Shown here: positions 33,190-43,202 of the stretch, piece after piece
Layout of the letters: each line of letters starts with the position of its first letter
How positions within the stretch are numbered: position 1 is the first letter of the stretch
Assembly: GCA_003254885.1 (NCBI GenBank)
Contig: QANT01006210.1
Location: forward strand, 1 to 43,202
Direction: 5' to 3'
Length of the DNA stretch: 43,202 bases
From: Purshia tridentata
Taxonomy: Eukaryota; Streptophyta; Magnoliopsida; Rosales; Rosaceae
Program-made: the position numbers and the translations under genes
Notes under the pieces: generated by a model
Databases searched by the model: none
What the model was told of the DNA's origin: nothing
The model's input: only the letters and a program-made list of their open reading frames with translations

Positions 33190-34216
33190 GGGCATACATT
33201 CGACCTATGACCCGGTTTGCCACATCTATAACAGATGTCAGTGGTTGGTCTGGCATAAGGGTTAGGCTTCTGATTTCGATTCTGGTTTTTCTCAGAATTT
33301 CTGCTGCTTCATTCACCCTGCCCTTTGTAAGGGAAATTTGCTGATTTATTTTGCTGTACGATTTTCTCTTTATCCGTAGCGAAACTAGGAGCTGAACTAG
33401 ATAACTCTATGCTACCCCGGCGATAGGGAATAGGTCGCTTCTCACGCTCAAAAAGCTCAGCCTTTAACGCCAAATTAGTAGCTTCTTGCACACTCCACAT
33501 GGTCTGTAACCCTATCTTCTCCTGAATGGAGGGTTTCAGCCCACTAACATACCTGGCGACTTGTTGGTTATCCGTCTCTCCAATTTCAGTTCGCTCAGCA
33601 AGTCGCAAAAACTCGTCAGTGTAATCTGTCACTGTTCGGTTTGCTTGCACACAATTAATGTACATGCGATATAGGTGCTGCTAATAATCTGTGGGCAAGA
33701 ATCTCTTCATCATCAACTGCTTCATCCTGCGCCAACTCCTGACTGGCTGCTTGCCCTGTCTTTGGCAAATTTTCTGTAGTTGATCCCCCAAACTGCTGCA
33801 CTGCTCTTTAGTCGGAACGTCGTCATCTTCACCACCTTCGTTTCTGGAATTTCCATGATCTCGAAAAATCTCTCTACTTCAACCAACCAATCTAGGAAGT
33901 CTTCTATTTTTAGGTGACCCGAAAAACATGGAATATCAGCCTTCAAACGAAAATCATCATAATTCTGGGGATGATGCCGAGGTCGCCGATTGTTAAGTTG
34001 GACGGGTTCATCCAACTCCTCTTCCGACTTAGAACCCTCATCACAAGGCAATCATCCTCCTTTTCCTCTGTCCTGCCTATTGTGAGGGGGAGGTCTGCCA
34101 CGACCCTCCAACAACAAGGTTCGAATCTCTCCCAAACTAGTTGTAAGGGCATCAATCTTCCCATTCTGAGTGTCCAAATCTGCCCGTGTAACTGCGGCCT
34201 GCTGTTCGTCTCCCAT
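33190..34216 (-). pseudogene. gag of the gypsy element, broken
   Basis: Starts at a minus-strand ATG at 34216 (MGDEQQAAVTRADLDTQNGK), 36 bp beyond the primer-binding site. Recognisable gag blocks follow: [54 protein letters not shown] and RYVSGLKPSIQEKIGL. It closes with a CCHC zinc knuckle [14 protein letters not shown] near 33200-33235. A TGA near 34052, a frameshift near 33740, a TAG near 33683 and a TGA at about 33306 interrupt it. Gag would form the nucleocapsid core. Confidence 0.85.
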
Positions 34217-34251
34217 GGAATAAGAACGGCAATAATAAGACAGGGAAGACC

Positions 34252-34264
34252 TGCTCTAATACCA
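34252..34264 (-). other. Primer-binding site, initiator tRNA-Met type
   Basis: Minus-strand TGGTATTAGAGCA begins 2 bp after the 5' LTR end. It differs by one base from the TGGTATCAGAGC complement of initiator tRNA-Met, the usual primer of plant chromoviruses. Confidence 0.85.
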
Positions 34265-34266
34265 CC

Positions 34267-34747
34267 TGACGCAGTGGAAATAACAAAGGAATTACCAGCG
34301 TAATCCTAGCAAAGATAAAATTCTAGAATCCACTAGGAAAGATGAGAAAACTCAAGTTTATTGAAATATTATCAAAAAGTCCCAAAACAACTTTAGAAAA
34401 TCCTTAAATATGTTTCTGGAAACCCTAGGTCAAAACGACCATATAAATAAAGCCCATGGGCCAAAAGGAACCCAAATAAAATAAAGACGAAAATAAATAA
34501 AATACTTCAAAACTTAAAACGCAGTTTTGAGGCCTTAAATGTCCTCAAATGGCCGAAAAAGCCTATTAGTCACAGCATTAACAGTTAGTTGCAATCGTCG
34601 CGCGATTCCCTTCGATTTGATATATAAATCGACCATATTTGGACTCAAAAACCCCTCCAAATGAACAGTAAAATTTAGTTTTTGCCTTTTCGTGAGTTTC
34701 GGCGCTCCAACTGCTCTTCAAACCTCACGGCCAGCTGCTCTACATCA
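34267..34747 (-). repeat. 5' LTR of the gypsy element
   Basis: 481 bp, opening TGATGTAGAGCAGC and closing CCACTGCGTCA on the minus strand. Where the 3' LTR has the TAG that ends pol, this copy has CAG, so the ancestral reading frame probably ran further. Confidence 0.93.
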
Positions 34748-34940
34748 ATAAGTTTCAGTAGATGTACAATAGCGTATTTTTTTCTGCATGGAAAATTGAA
34801 ATTAAAGTATATCAAGACTTATAAAAAGAATAAATTATATTTATGATGACAACCAAGTATATTATGTACGCTGAAATGATATGAATAATTTACTTAGTAG
34901 CTCATTTTACAGTTTCAAAAGTGAAAGACACTATATTCAA

Positions 34941-35130
34941 GTTTTGGACACTGTGATGCACTTCCTGATTTGGTAAAAATGTGTGGTGTTTTCTTTTCTA
35001 GTTTTGGACACTGTGATGTAGCTACTGATTTTGGAAACAATGTGTGGTGTTTTTTCTTTTTTGGGTTTTTTTAAAATTTTGGACACTATTATGTAGCTAC
35101 TGATTTGGAAAAATGTATTGTTTTTTTAAT
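34941..35130. repeat. Three imperfect tandem copies, 60-75 bp
   Basis: TTTTGGACACTGTGATG-AGCTACTGATTTGG-AAA-ATGTGTGGTG recurs from 34941, 35001 and about 35076, diverging mainly in the T-rich tail. Confidence 0.8.
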
Positions 35131-35334
35131 TTATGTGTGACAATATTTTTTTAGATTTTTATAGAAACTAAAAATCAGTATCTGTATAACAATATTTATA
35201 TGAATTTGCATATGTTAATTATCATTTTAACACTTTTATAAGAAGTAATAAGAGTATCAACAACATAATAAGTAGAAGCATTATTTTTAAAATTGAAATA
35301 CATAGCCAATGTTGTTTATGTACAAACTTATATA

Positions 35335-35795
35335 TAAACACTGTCATACATTCACTATTCTGACCCTAAGACAATGATATTAAAAACTGTACTGTTAGAC
35401 AAAGAGTTTTAATTTTGTTTTTGGTAAGCAGAAACTAGACACTTTAATGGTTATTTCAAGACCAAAATCACCTTAATCGGACCTCAAATGCATTAGTTAT
35501 GCATTTTTTAAATTGAACTTGAATTTCTAAAATCTATTAGCTAATAACTATTTTCTTTTGCCCCATACACACTGTCACACATTTACTATTCTGACCCTGA
35601 GATAATGATTTTGAAAACTATACTGTTTGACAAAGAGTTTTGATCTGATTTTTGCTAAGCAAAAACTAGACACCTTAATGGTCATTTCAAGACCAAGATT
35701 ATCTTAATCGGACTCCAGATGCATTAATTATGCATTTTCTAAGTTGACCCTGAATTTTTAAAATCTATCAGCTAGCAACTATTTTCTTTTGTATA
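35335..35795. repeat. Tandem duplication, 230-bp period, two copies
   Basis: ACTGTCATACATTCACTATTCTGACCC at 35341 recurs with changes at 35571, and similarity persists through ...AGCTAATAACTATTTTCTTTTG / AGCTAGCAACTATTTTCTTTTG. The copies are clearly diverged (about 10-15% by eye), so the duplication is older than those in the introns. Confidence 0.85.
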
Positions 35796-37187
35796 TATGA
35801 TTTTTCTAACCTCTATTGTGTTCCTTATGATTTCAACCTAAATTGAGATTAATGGGATAATGTTAGACCTTTATAGATTGGTTTTTGTATAGTAGATTTG
35901 AGGATGTGGGACATTAATTACTCAACTTTTGGATTTGGAGGATGAGCATTGCTCCCAAATCTTAGGCTAAATTGATTAGTGAAACTAAATTAATCCACAA
36001 CTCCAAAACAATTGATATTTTTTGTGAATGAACCTTTATATGTCTAAAACTATTCAACCAATTTTCAAAGTATTTGGACTTATATTTTTATAAATTTAAG
36101 ATTATACCTTGTCTTTGTGAGTCTATTCCTTGGTAGTCGACTATGTTTGATTAGACAGACACTGTTTAACAGTATATGTTTTAAATTTCAGTCTAATATG
36201 CACACTACCTGACAGTGTCTAATATATTTTCTGAAACTGTGCAACAATTTCTTATTTAAAATCAATATATTAGACACTGCCACTAATATATTTTATAAAC
36301 TGTGCAACAATTTTCAATAGAAAATAGTGTTTAACATATACACCACCTGTGTTTAATATGCATTTTAAATAAGAGGATGAACAAAAATAAGATACAAGGG
36401 AAAAAATGAGATAAATAAATTAAAAAAAAGCTAACATGTTGCAGTAAAAAAAAGGATAAAAGAATAAAAATTGAAATATGCATCTTAAATATGAGTATAA
36501 AGAGAAACAAGATGTAAAGGAAAAAATATGTGGAAATGAAAAAAAAAAAAAAAACTTATACGTTATTAATACTAACTAATCAGTAGTGGAATTTGTCTAA
36601 AATAACATTTGTTGTTATCCTACAAATGTGAGTTGATTTATTATGTTAATTTTGCCATGTGTCAGCTTGTAGTTATTATTGACCTCTTTGTAATTTTTAT
36701 AATTATGAAGTATTGATAATGTCACGAATATATAAGCAAAGTGGTAATAAATGTAAATACACCTATGTTTTAAGTCTAGTTATTACTATTTATTTTTATT
36801 TTATTACATTTTAGTTAGTACCTATTATTTAAATAATACATTAACTATTATGAAATTAAAAATTATTTTATTAATTTTATATAATTAACCCATTATATTA
36901 AGCATGTGGCTTGAATTTTTATATACATTTTTTTATAAGAAAAAGTTTCTGTTGATAATATATTAAATAAACATACGATATATATTTTAATAACAATTTT
37001 CATAATTTCTATTTAAGTTCAGTTAAAATTTAAATTTCATTAAAATTTTCATTGAAGTTTTGATTGGAATTTCCGCGGAGCAGAAAATTTTACTCCTCGG
37101 TAAAAGTAAAAACAAAAAGCAATATTTTTGGCTACAAATTACAAAAATAAAATTTTTTTTACCAGACAAGACGAAACGAACGTTAAG
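35796..37187. other. Very AT-rich intergenic DNA upstream of the lipase gene
   Basis: Contains diffuse repeats of TAGACACTG / CTGTGCAACAATTT (36160-36350) and a pair of A-rich copies (GATGAACAAAAATAAGAT-AAGGGAAAAAATGAG, about 36370, and a similar one at about 36490). No gene seen. The last 100 bp, with GAATTTCCGCGGAGCAG, should include the lipase promoter and 5' UTR. Confidence 0.5.
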
Positions 37188-40100
37188 ATGATGATTTTCT
37201 ACAGGAAACCAAGCGGAGCCACTTCTTCTTCACCACTCATGGCTCCCTTCTCGTCTCTCCTCCATCCCCAACACTATCTCGTTCCTTTCCCAAATCCTAA
37301 TCCTAACCCTAACCCTAACCCTAACCCTAACGTGATCCATAGGCACACCCGACTCCCTCTGCGGACTCAAAAGCTAACGACCTCTCTCCCGCGCTCCTCC
37401 CCCGACCCCAACCCCGACACCAATCAAACCTCTTCGTCTTCTTCACCGCCTCCATCTCCTTCTCCTACTACTTCGACTCCTACTTCTAAGAAGTCCTTCG
37501 CCGTTGCCACGGGCGAGCTCTTCTTGGGCTTGGCGTCTAGGATCATCAACCGGCCCAATGTAGGCCCAGACGGGAAGGCGGCCTCCTCGGTCGCCATGTT
37601 CGACAGCTCTGGGAAGTACTTCGAGGAGCGAATTGGGAAGGTGATGGAGGATGAGATTCAGCCGGAGGTCGTTTGGGAGCAGCGTGTCAAGGATGTGGAG
37701 GCTGAGAGACAACTGCGCGTCGTTACGAGCCCCGGCTTCAGCTTTTCTGCTGCGGGACTTCTTTTCCCTTATCATCTAGGCGCTGCTCGGTTTCTTATTG
37801 AGAATGGTTATATCAAGGTCCTGCCTTTCTCAGTTTTCCTACGTTTCTCTATGTATATGTTTTATTACTGAATGCATGTAGTTTTCAACTTGTCTAGATT
37901 GATACTTTCAAATCAATTTTGGGTTATTGGTTTCTGTTCTCAAGTCGTGTGCTTTCTTGTTCAAAACTCTAGTTGGTATCTTATCTGAATGAAAATTTAA
38001 TGTTTCTATGTCGCCAGAGAAATTATTTACTATTTTATATGTTGGAAAAAGTCCCCCTTGTTTGTGCTTGCTAAATTGAAAGATACTTGGGATTATTTAG
38101 TAATATTCTCGGACTGAAGTTTATTGGATTTTGAATCGATTGCTTTGGTTGCATATTAACACTCACTAAGTGTGTCAATGACTCGTAAAAGTTTGCCTTG
38201 TGCTTGTCCCTAATGGAAGTGAAAAAAACATTATCTTTGTTGTCTGTGACTGAATTCAGAAGTAGAATTTATGTTCTTGTGCAGGAAACCACACCATTAG
38301 CTGGTTCCTCAGCAGGTGCCATTGTCTGTGCTGTGATTGCCTCTGGAGCTAGTATGGAAGAGGCCTTACAAGCTACCAAAATACTGGCCGAAGATTGCCG
38401 GAACAGAGGGACTGCATTTCGGCTTGGGGTATTTCTCTAATCCCATAGTACAACTCAGTAGTTCTGATGTTTTTCAATCAAGTGAACTTTAATTTCTTTG
38501 TTTTTTAGGGTAGTGATAACCTTAAAATGCATTTCTCTGTAATTACAGCTATATGATAATCTTGATGGTGAAGTTCATTAGTTTTATTTGTTTGAATACA
38601 TATCAAGATTAGAATTTCAGTTCACATTTGCTGTTGTGATCTGGGAATAAAAACAGTTAAGTAGAAAGCCATCAAACTACGGTTTGTTAAATGATATATA
38701 TAATATTATATTATGTATTTGATAAGAAACAAAAAGATTTAAGGAATGAAATAGGAAAACGTTACAAATGCAGTACAGGCCTCCGAGGGTTTACTCAAAC
38801 ATTACAACTGCAGTGAACCAATAATACTACATTGAACAGAACACCTAGTCACCTATCAAGTACAGCTAGACAGCCCAGATCCTAACAAATGACAAAAATA
38901 ACCTAAGAAATAGATGAGATCCAGCCCACATCGAGCAAGAAGAAAGGATAGGAACTGAACAATGCGCGAGATCTGACCCTGTCCAGTAGGAAGTCCACTA
39001 CCTTCCCCCCACATTTACCCTGACAAATTTTGCTATTCCTTTCCATCTAAACCACCCAGAAATTTGCCAGCACACTATAGTTTCACAAGACTCGAACCTT
39101 TTTTCTCTCAACCAAAGGCACATAATTTCTTAATGAATAAAGAACATGCAGGAGGAATCACCTATTTTAATCTTGCCACCTGAGTTACCTTGTGTCACAA
39201 CCTTAATGAAATAAGACAATGAAGAAAAGATGATTAATTCTGCTGTTGGCCCCCTTTTCTGCACATGTTGCACCATTAAGGTGATAAGCTAACATTAGGC
39301 CTTGTCCATTAAGGTAGCATAGGTCTTTTTCTTTGGATAACATTAGCGGTATTTAAGCTCCCAAGAAATATCCAGGCTAGAAATTATACGCTTAGAAATG
39401 CTAAAAGGCACAATTCATCACACATAATACATGTGTAAATTGGATTTATTACATAAAAAAGTACAAATACTCTGAATCATACAGTGCTTAGTACTTGGAT
39501 GAGCTTATTTATTATACTATGAACTTGGTTCCAGCATAAAACTCAAAAAACTAATACGATGAAGAAACATGATGAAAAGATACAAAGTTAGAGATATGGT
39601 GTTTTGTACAGGAACGAAGTACCTCTTCAGAGAGCATAGGTAGGTTTTCTTTTCCTGATAGGAAACATACTTTATTTAATAGAAAAAAGAGAATACAACT
39701 TAGTGGATAAGATATCCACTAATCTTTAGAAATTACAGAACAAAAACCATCAGAAAACTAAGACACTACAGCCTTCCAATCAATCATAATGACCGCCAAA
39801 GAATAGTCTCTAAACTCTGAAGAAACAAAAGCCCAAAGACAAGCCCAGAATCAGATTTTTTCTCATAAAAACGTTATCTCTTCCCCCTTAATATCCTCAA
39901 AAATCCTTCTGTTTCTTCAAATGTCATCTCTTCCAGTCCTTCTGTTGCTCTAGAGAGAAATAGGTAAGTCAGCTGTTTCACTAGAGGATAGGACCTTAAG
40001 AGACAAAGAGGATGGTGGATTGGGCTATTGTGCCACTGCACTCTGTAGGAAGAGCCTTGGTTTTCACTTGTGCTAAAATCATGTTAGGGTAACTGTAGTA

Positions 40101-43100
40101 CTAGTAAAATATATGAGAGGCCTTGATTTTTACTTGTGAGAAAGCCAGCCTTGGATTCAGTGAAACATTTTCTATGAGGCCTTTCCACCATAGGAAAGTT
40201 TTATTTTTATTAAATGTACTTTTGTCCTTAAGAAAGCTGCATTTGGAGCTTTGTAGCTTGGAGAGAAAGCTTTGGTCAAAAATATTGTGGAACAACAATT
40301 TTGGAGAATGGAAATGGAATGGACACAATGAAGGTTGGCTATATTACAGGGTTTTAGCTAGGGGCTTGCAAAAAACAAAAACAAAAAATTCTGAAGACCT
40401 AAACTGACTGGACCAAACCAAATTGGCCAGTTTAGGTGTTTTTTTTTTTTTTTTTTTTTCCTCCTCTCTTTTCTCCCTTTGTTTTCTGATTTTATTTTGG
40501 TATTGATTTTAGTGAGATTCGGTTTTCTTTTCAAAAAATGTATTTGTGAGGGTTGGTTAAGTGAATGGCTTGGGCAGTGAAAATCCCACCTTAAAGGAAA
40601 TTTAGTTTCCATAGTGGTGATGCTGGCATTAGTTGAATTGGCTGGTATGGAAAAAGTTCCATGTAAATTGGGGCTTCTGAATTGACATGTAATTTGTCAA
40701 TTCACATTATAATTCCTTCTTGTGAGTGAGGAGGTTGTGTGTTTGTTGATTTGACATGCAAGTTGTCGAGTCACATTGCAATTCTTTCTTTTGAGTGAGG
40801 ATATTTGAGATTAGGATATAATTCCTTCTTCTGAGTGATTTGACTTGTAATGTAGTATATTTTGTATTTTAAGGTTTCATGACATTCATCTTTGTCTTAT
40901 TTTGTATTTTGGTTGGCAGTGTTGAATACCATGATGGGATTTCTAAACTCATTGTCACTGAAAAAGTTACTTTCCATTTGTGAAACATAGTTGAATATTA
41001 AATTATTAATTCATCTGATAAATAATTAATGAGGAATATAGAATGAGTAGTGGATTAGAACATTTAAAGTATACAAGCAGGGAGTTACCCTATTCAAAAA
41101 ATGTCAGTTCAGCTGGTCTGATGCCATTAAACAAGCTGTTGCTAAATATTATAGTTCTTTGCTTGTTATCAGTTGAATCTGATCCTGTAATTCTCTGTAA
41201 CAAGCGTTCATTTGCACGGCTTAAAACCTTGACTTTGTCTAAAGAAAGAGTCGAATTATACAGATATTCTATTTACCCATCAAATGCTAGCCTTAATGAT
41301 GGGAAGTAGAATTATGAAATTTTGGCATGTAGGAAAGTTGGAATTAAACTTGCTTAATTAATGTTTATTTGTAAACGTGTTAGGGTTATTATGTAATTGT
41401 TTTCTTATTTCGGACTTTATTGTTATATTGCATGTATGCACCGCACAGGTCCCCTTGTACTGGTTCAATACTGATTAAATACAATTTAGTTGACACAATA
41501 CTTTGTCTTTCCCTCTTGTTTCATTTCTTTTTGTTTTTATTATTCTCTCTTGCGCTCTCTCTCTCTCTCTCTCTCACATTTTCTCTTTGCTTTCTTTCTC
41601 TTTCTTTTCTTCTATTATTTTCCCTGTCCTCCATCATTTAATTTGTCCAATTTTTACTTTTACAGGCTGTTCTTCGAGATGTTCTTCAAAAGTTTTTGCC
41701 CGATGATGCTCATATTAGGTCTAATGGAAGGGTTCGAGGCAAGTTGTTTCTTGCTCTCTGCACGAAAAGAATATATTCTACTTTTTTTAAAATTATATAT
41801 ATATATATATATAAATATTTTTTTGTTTGTGGAGTTCGGTTAAACTTAATTATGTCCATATGCAAAAAATATAGTTTGTGTAATTGAATTTACATATTTA
41901 TGGATATGCGTTTAGATGTGTATCAATGGAGATCTATCAAACATGTGATTGTGTTGGTGGTGGTGATTGGGTACGATCAGGCCCTGTGATCTTTTGGGGA
42001 GGATCAGTCCTGTGATCTTGCAGTTGTGACAAAAGTAGTTATGCTTACTTTGAGGATAACCTGTATGGCTGAAAGTTTCTTTCAAATTGTTGGAATTTGA
42101 CCAACTACCTTTGAGATTTTTGAACTCTGGATGGCTTGTTCCTTTTTACAACAATTGCAAATGATTTCACAAACTACGATAAATCAAAATTTTTGCTTTT
42201 ACACCAATGAAAATTTAACAATTTATCCAACATGACACCTGACATAGCTCCTTGTTAACTACTTCCCCTCTTGCACTCCTTCCACTACCCACCCGTTGCC
42301 CCAAATCCCAACACTAAGCTTTACCACCTAACGTGATAACTTGTTGTGCCAAAAATTGTGTATTGATTCACAGATGTAAGAAATTTTAGTAAGGTATCCT
42401 GACTATAGTAAACAACGGTTAGTTTAAGAATAGTTGGAGACAGCATATGCATTGAAATTCATATTTTGCGAGACAGTGAATATTATCTAGAAGTTACATA
42501 TTTCATTTTCAATTTGATAAAGTTTTTTGGTTTACCACCATTTGCAAAAGATTAAGTTGGGAATTGGGCCAACAATTATTTTATATTCGAACAGACCCCC
42601 TCAAATGTGGACCTCTCCCCAATGTAGAGCCCAACATGTGGAATGCAACTCATGTTGGGAGGTTGCAATGGTAGGAATTCAAACTCAGGATCTCCTGGTT
42701 AGGTACCATGATAAAATTTGTTGGTTTGTCACGATTCTGAAGAATTTAAGTTCTTAGGATGTGGTTCAACAATTGTTTTATAATCTTAACGCATTCATGC
42801 TTATAATTTTTTTTTCATAGGATAGCTTAACTTTATAACTTATAGTGATTATTTGTTTGTGTTTAAACATGAGTTTTTCTTTTTGTCTAAAATAAATTTT
42901 TTTTATTCTCTTAGCCATGGTTCATGAACCTTATTGGTTGTATCTGTTGAAAGAATTTTTCTTTTTAATGTCTGCGAAAAATGCCCAAGCTTATGTAATT
43001 TTTGATATTTTATCTATTCAGATTAATACATTTAATTTTATGCATGTACTTCCACTTTGTTCAATTTGATTATCATTGTATTTTTTGCCACAGTTGCTGT

Positions 43101-43202
43101 AACGCAGCTCCTATGGAGACCGAGGGGTCTATTGGTGGATAAGTTTGACTCCAAGGAAGATCTCATCGATGCAGTTTTTACTTCTTCCTTTATTCCAGGG
43201 TG
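37188..43202 (+). CDS. Patatin-like phospholipase/lipase, PNPLA2 (ATGL)-type, 5' part
   Basis: Exons 37188-37817, 38285-38428, 41666-41738 and 43094-43202, continuing past the window. The N-terminal 110 residues are Ser, Pro and Asn-rich, plausible as a plastid transit region. Candidate starts are ATG 37188 (or 37191) and ATG 37239, which has the stronger GCT context and a transit-like MAPFSSLLHP. The patatin domain starts with SPGFSFSAAGLLFPYHLGAA, matching the FSFAGCGFLGIYHLG oxyanion region of ATGL-type lipases. The nucleophile elbow is PLAGSSAGAIV (G-x-S-x-G, catalytic Ser), which opens exon 2. RVAVTQLLWRPRGLLVDKF and DLIDAVFTSSFIPG follow. The catalytic Asp lies beyond the window. Expected reaction: acyl hydrolysis of lipids. 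Resembles the uncharacterised Arabidopsis At1g33270 type (from memory, moderate). Intron 3 (41739-43093) has a GC donor. Confidence 0.88.
37295..37330 (+). repeat. Telomere-like (YCCTAA)6 array inside coding exon 1
   Basis: Two TCCTAA and four CCCTAA units in frame encode an Asn-Pro dipeptide repeat near residue 40 of the lipase precursor. The 6-bp unit keeps the frame whatever the copy number. Confidence 0.9.
38700..39330 (-). mobile_element. Possible LINE 3'-end fragment in lipase intron 2
   Basis: The plus strand starts with TTTGATAAGAAACAAAAAG and continues with DNA of the style seen in the antisense LINE fragment at 17232-17830 (for example GGCCCCCTTTTCTGCACATGTTGCACC near 39250, reading CNMCRKGG on the minus strand). 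No clear domain remains. Confidence 0.35.
39640..39960 (-). mobile_element. Second possible LINE 3'-end fragment in lipase intron 2
   Basis: Opens TTTCCTGATAGGAAACATAC on the plus strand, followed by A-rich DNA and AGAATAGTCTCTAAACTCTG. The last resembles AAGTCTCTAAACTCTGTTGAA of the fragment at 17410, suggesting the same family. Coding is lost. Confidence 0.4.
41555..41574. repeat. (CT)10 microsatellite in the pyrimidine tract before lipase exon 3
   Basis: Ten CT units within a longer pyrimidine-rich stretch (41510-41640) that ends about 30 bp before the exon 3 acceptor. It may act as part of the polypyrimidine tract. Confidence 0.9.
41795..41813. repeat. (AT)n microsatellite in lipase intron 3
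   Basis: About nine AT units, 55 bp into the GC-AG intron. Confidence 0.9.
42540..42730 (-). repeat. Dispersed repeat with tRNA-complement-like sequence in lipase intron 3
   Basis: On the minus strand ATGGTACCTAACCAGGAGATC, then CCTGAGTTTGAATTCC, resembles the widespread plant repeat reading TGGTATCAGAGCCAGGAG...GAGTTCGAATCC. It could be a TRIM leader or a SINE head. Ends not defined. Confidence 0.4.

Larger units (their letters stand above)
29388..34747 (-). mobile_element. Complete but inactivated Ty3/gypsy chromovirus (CRM-like), 5.36 kb
   Basis: Both LTRs begin TGATGTAGAGCAG and end CGTCA (minus strand). A 5-bp target duplication ATAAG flanks the whole element (29383-29387 and 34748-34752). 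Primer-binding site, gag, zinc knuckle, protease, reverse transcriptase, RNase H, integrase and polypurine tract follow in standard gypsy order on the minus strand. At least eight stops or frameshifts interrupt gag-pol, so it cannot move by itself. Integrase ends in a GPY/F module, and the frame continues through the polypurine tract into the 3' LTR, an arrangement described for centromeric CRM chromoviruses. Confidence 0.95.

Noticed and set aside
37295..37330. Interstitial telomere or chromosome-end signal
   Set aside because: Only six 6-bp units, two of them TCCTAA, and in frame inside an exon. Plant telomeres are normally CCCTAAA.
40123..40407. 94-codon open frame in lipase intron 2
   Set aside because: No domain resemblance, it lies inside a well-supported intron, and the overlapping antisense frame is equally open.

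Overview
This window is nuclear DNA from a eudicot plant. The genes have many introns, long AT-rich introns and intergenic DNA, plastid-targeted proteins, plant-type receptor kinases, and a dense mixture of plant transposable elements. It begins exactly at a HindIII site, so it may be the end of a cloned insert. I cannot name the species from the sequence alone.

Genes, all on the plus strand: (1) 164-2339 is the 3' part of a leucine-rich-repeat receptor-like kinase (transmembrane segment plus kinase domain). It reads HMN where the catalytic loop normally has HRD. (2) 7769-13325 and (3) 14329-19371 are a tandem pair of plastid-lipid-associated protein (fibrillin/PAP) genes. Each has six exons with the same phases, and I could join every exon to give predicted proteins of 248 and 253 residues. 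(4) 37188-43202 is the 5' part of a patatin-like (PNPLA2/ATGL-type) lipase. It has a GSSAG nucleophile elbow and runs off the window end. Two introns, one in gene 1 and one in gene 4, need GC-AG splicing to keep the conserved reading frame.

Almost everything else is mobile or repeated DNA. Region by region: a CACTA (En/Spm) terminus with an array of alternating palindromic GGCGACG motifs (3077-3508); a roughly 3 kb LTR-like block with a 27-bp minisatellite (3896-6911); a Helitron 3' end (7590-7618) about 150 bp upstream of the first fibrillin gene; two tRNA-derived SINEs in introns of that gene; a foldback MITE just upstream of the second fibrillin gene; and a tandem duplication and a LINE 3' fragment in an intron of the second gene. 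From 19.9 to 22.45 kb there are four inverted-repeat elements. The last is a near-perfect 64-bp-arm hairpin that looks like a young hairpin-RNA or MIRNA-type locus. From 23 to 28 kb there are decayed Ty3 and Copia gag fragments with primer-binding sites, a Tourist-type MITE, and a 1.6 kb Mutator-like element with a perfect 9-bp target duplication inserted in the Copia gag. From 29388 to 34747 lies a complete but inactivated minus-strand Ty3/gypsy chromovirus of CRM-like type, with both LTRs, primer-binding site, polypurine tract and a 5-bp target duplication.

The fibrillin genes act in plastid lipid bodies or thylakoids, the lipase in acyl-lipid hydrolysis and the receptor kinase at the plasma membrane. 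Nothing suggests they form one pathway. The strongest leads are the 22.3 kb hairpin, the substituted catalytic loop of the kinase, and the gypsy element whose pol frame ends inside its own 3' LTR.
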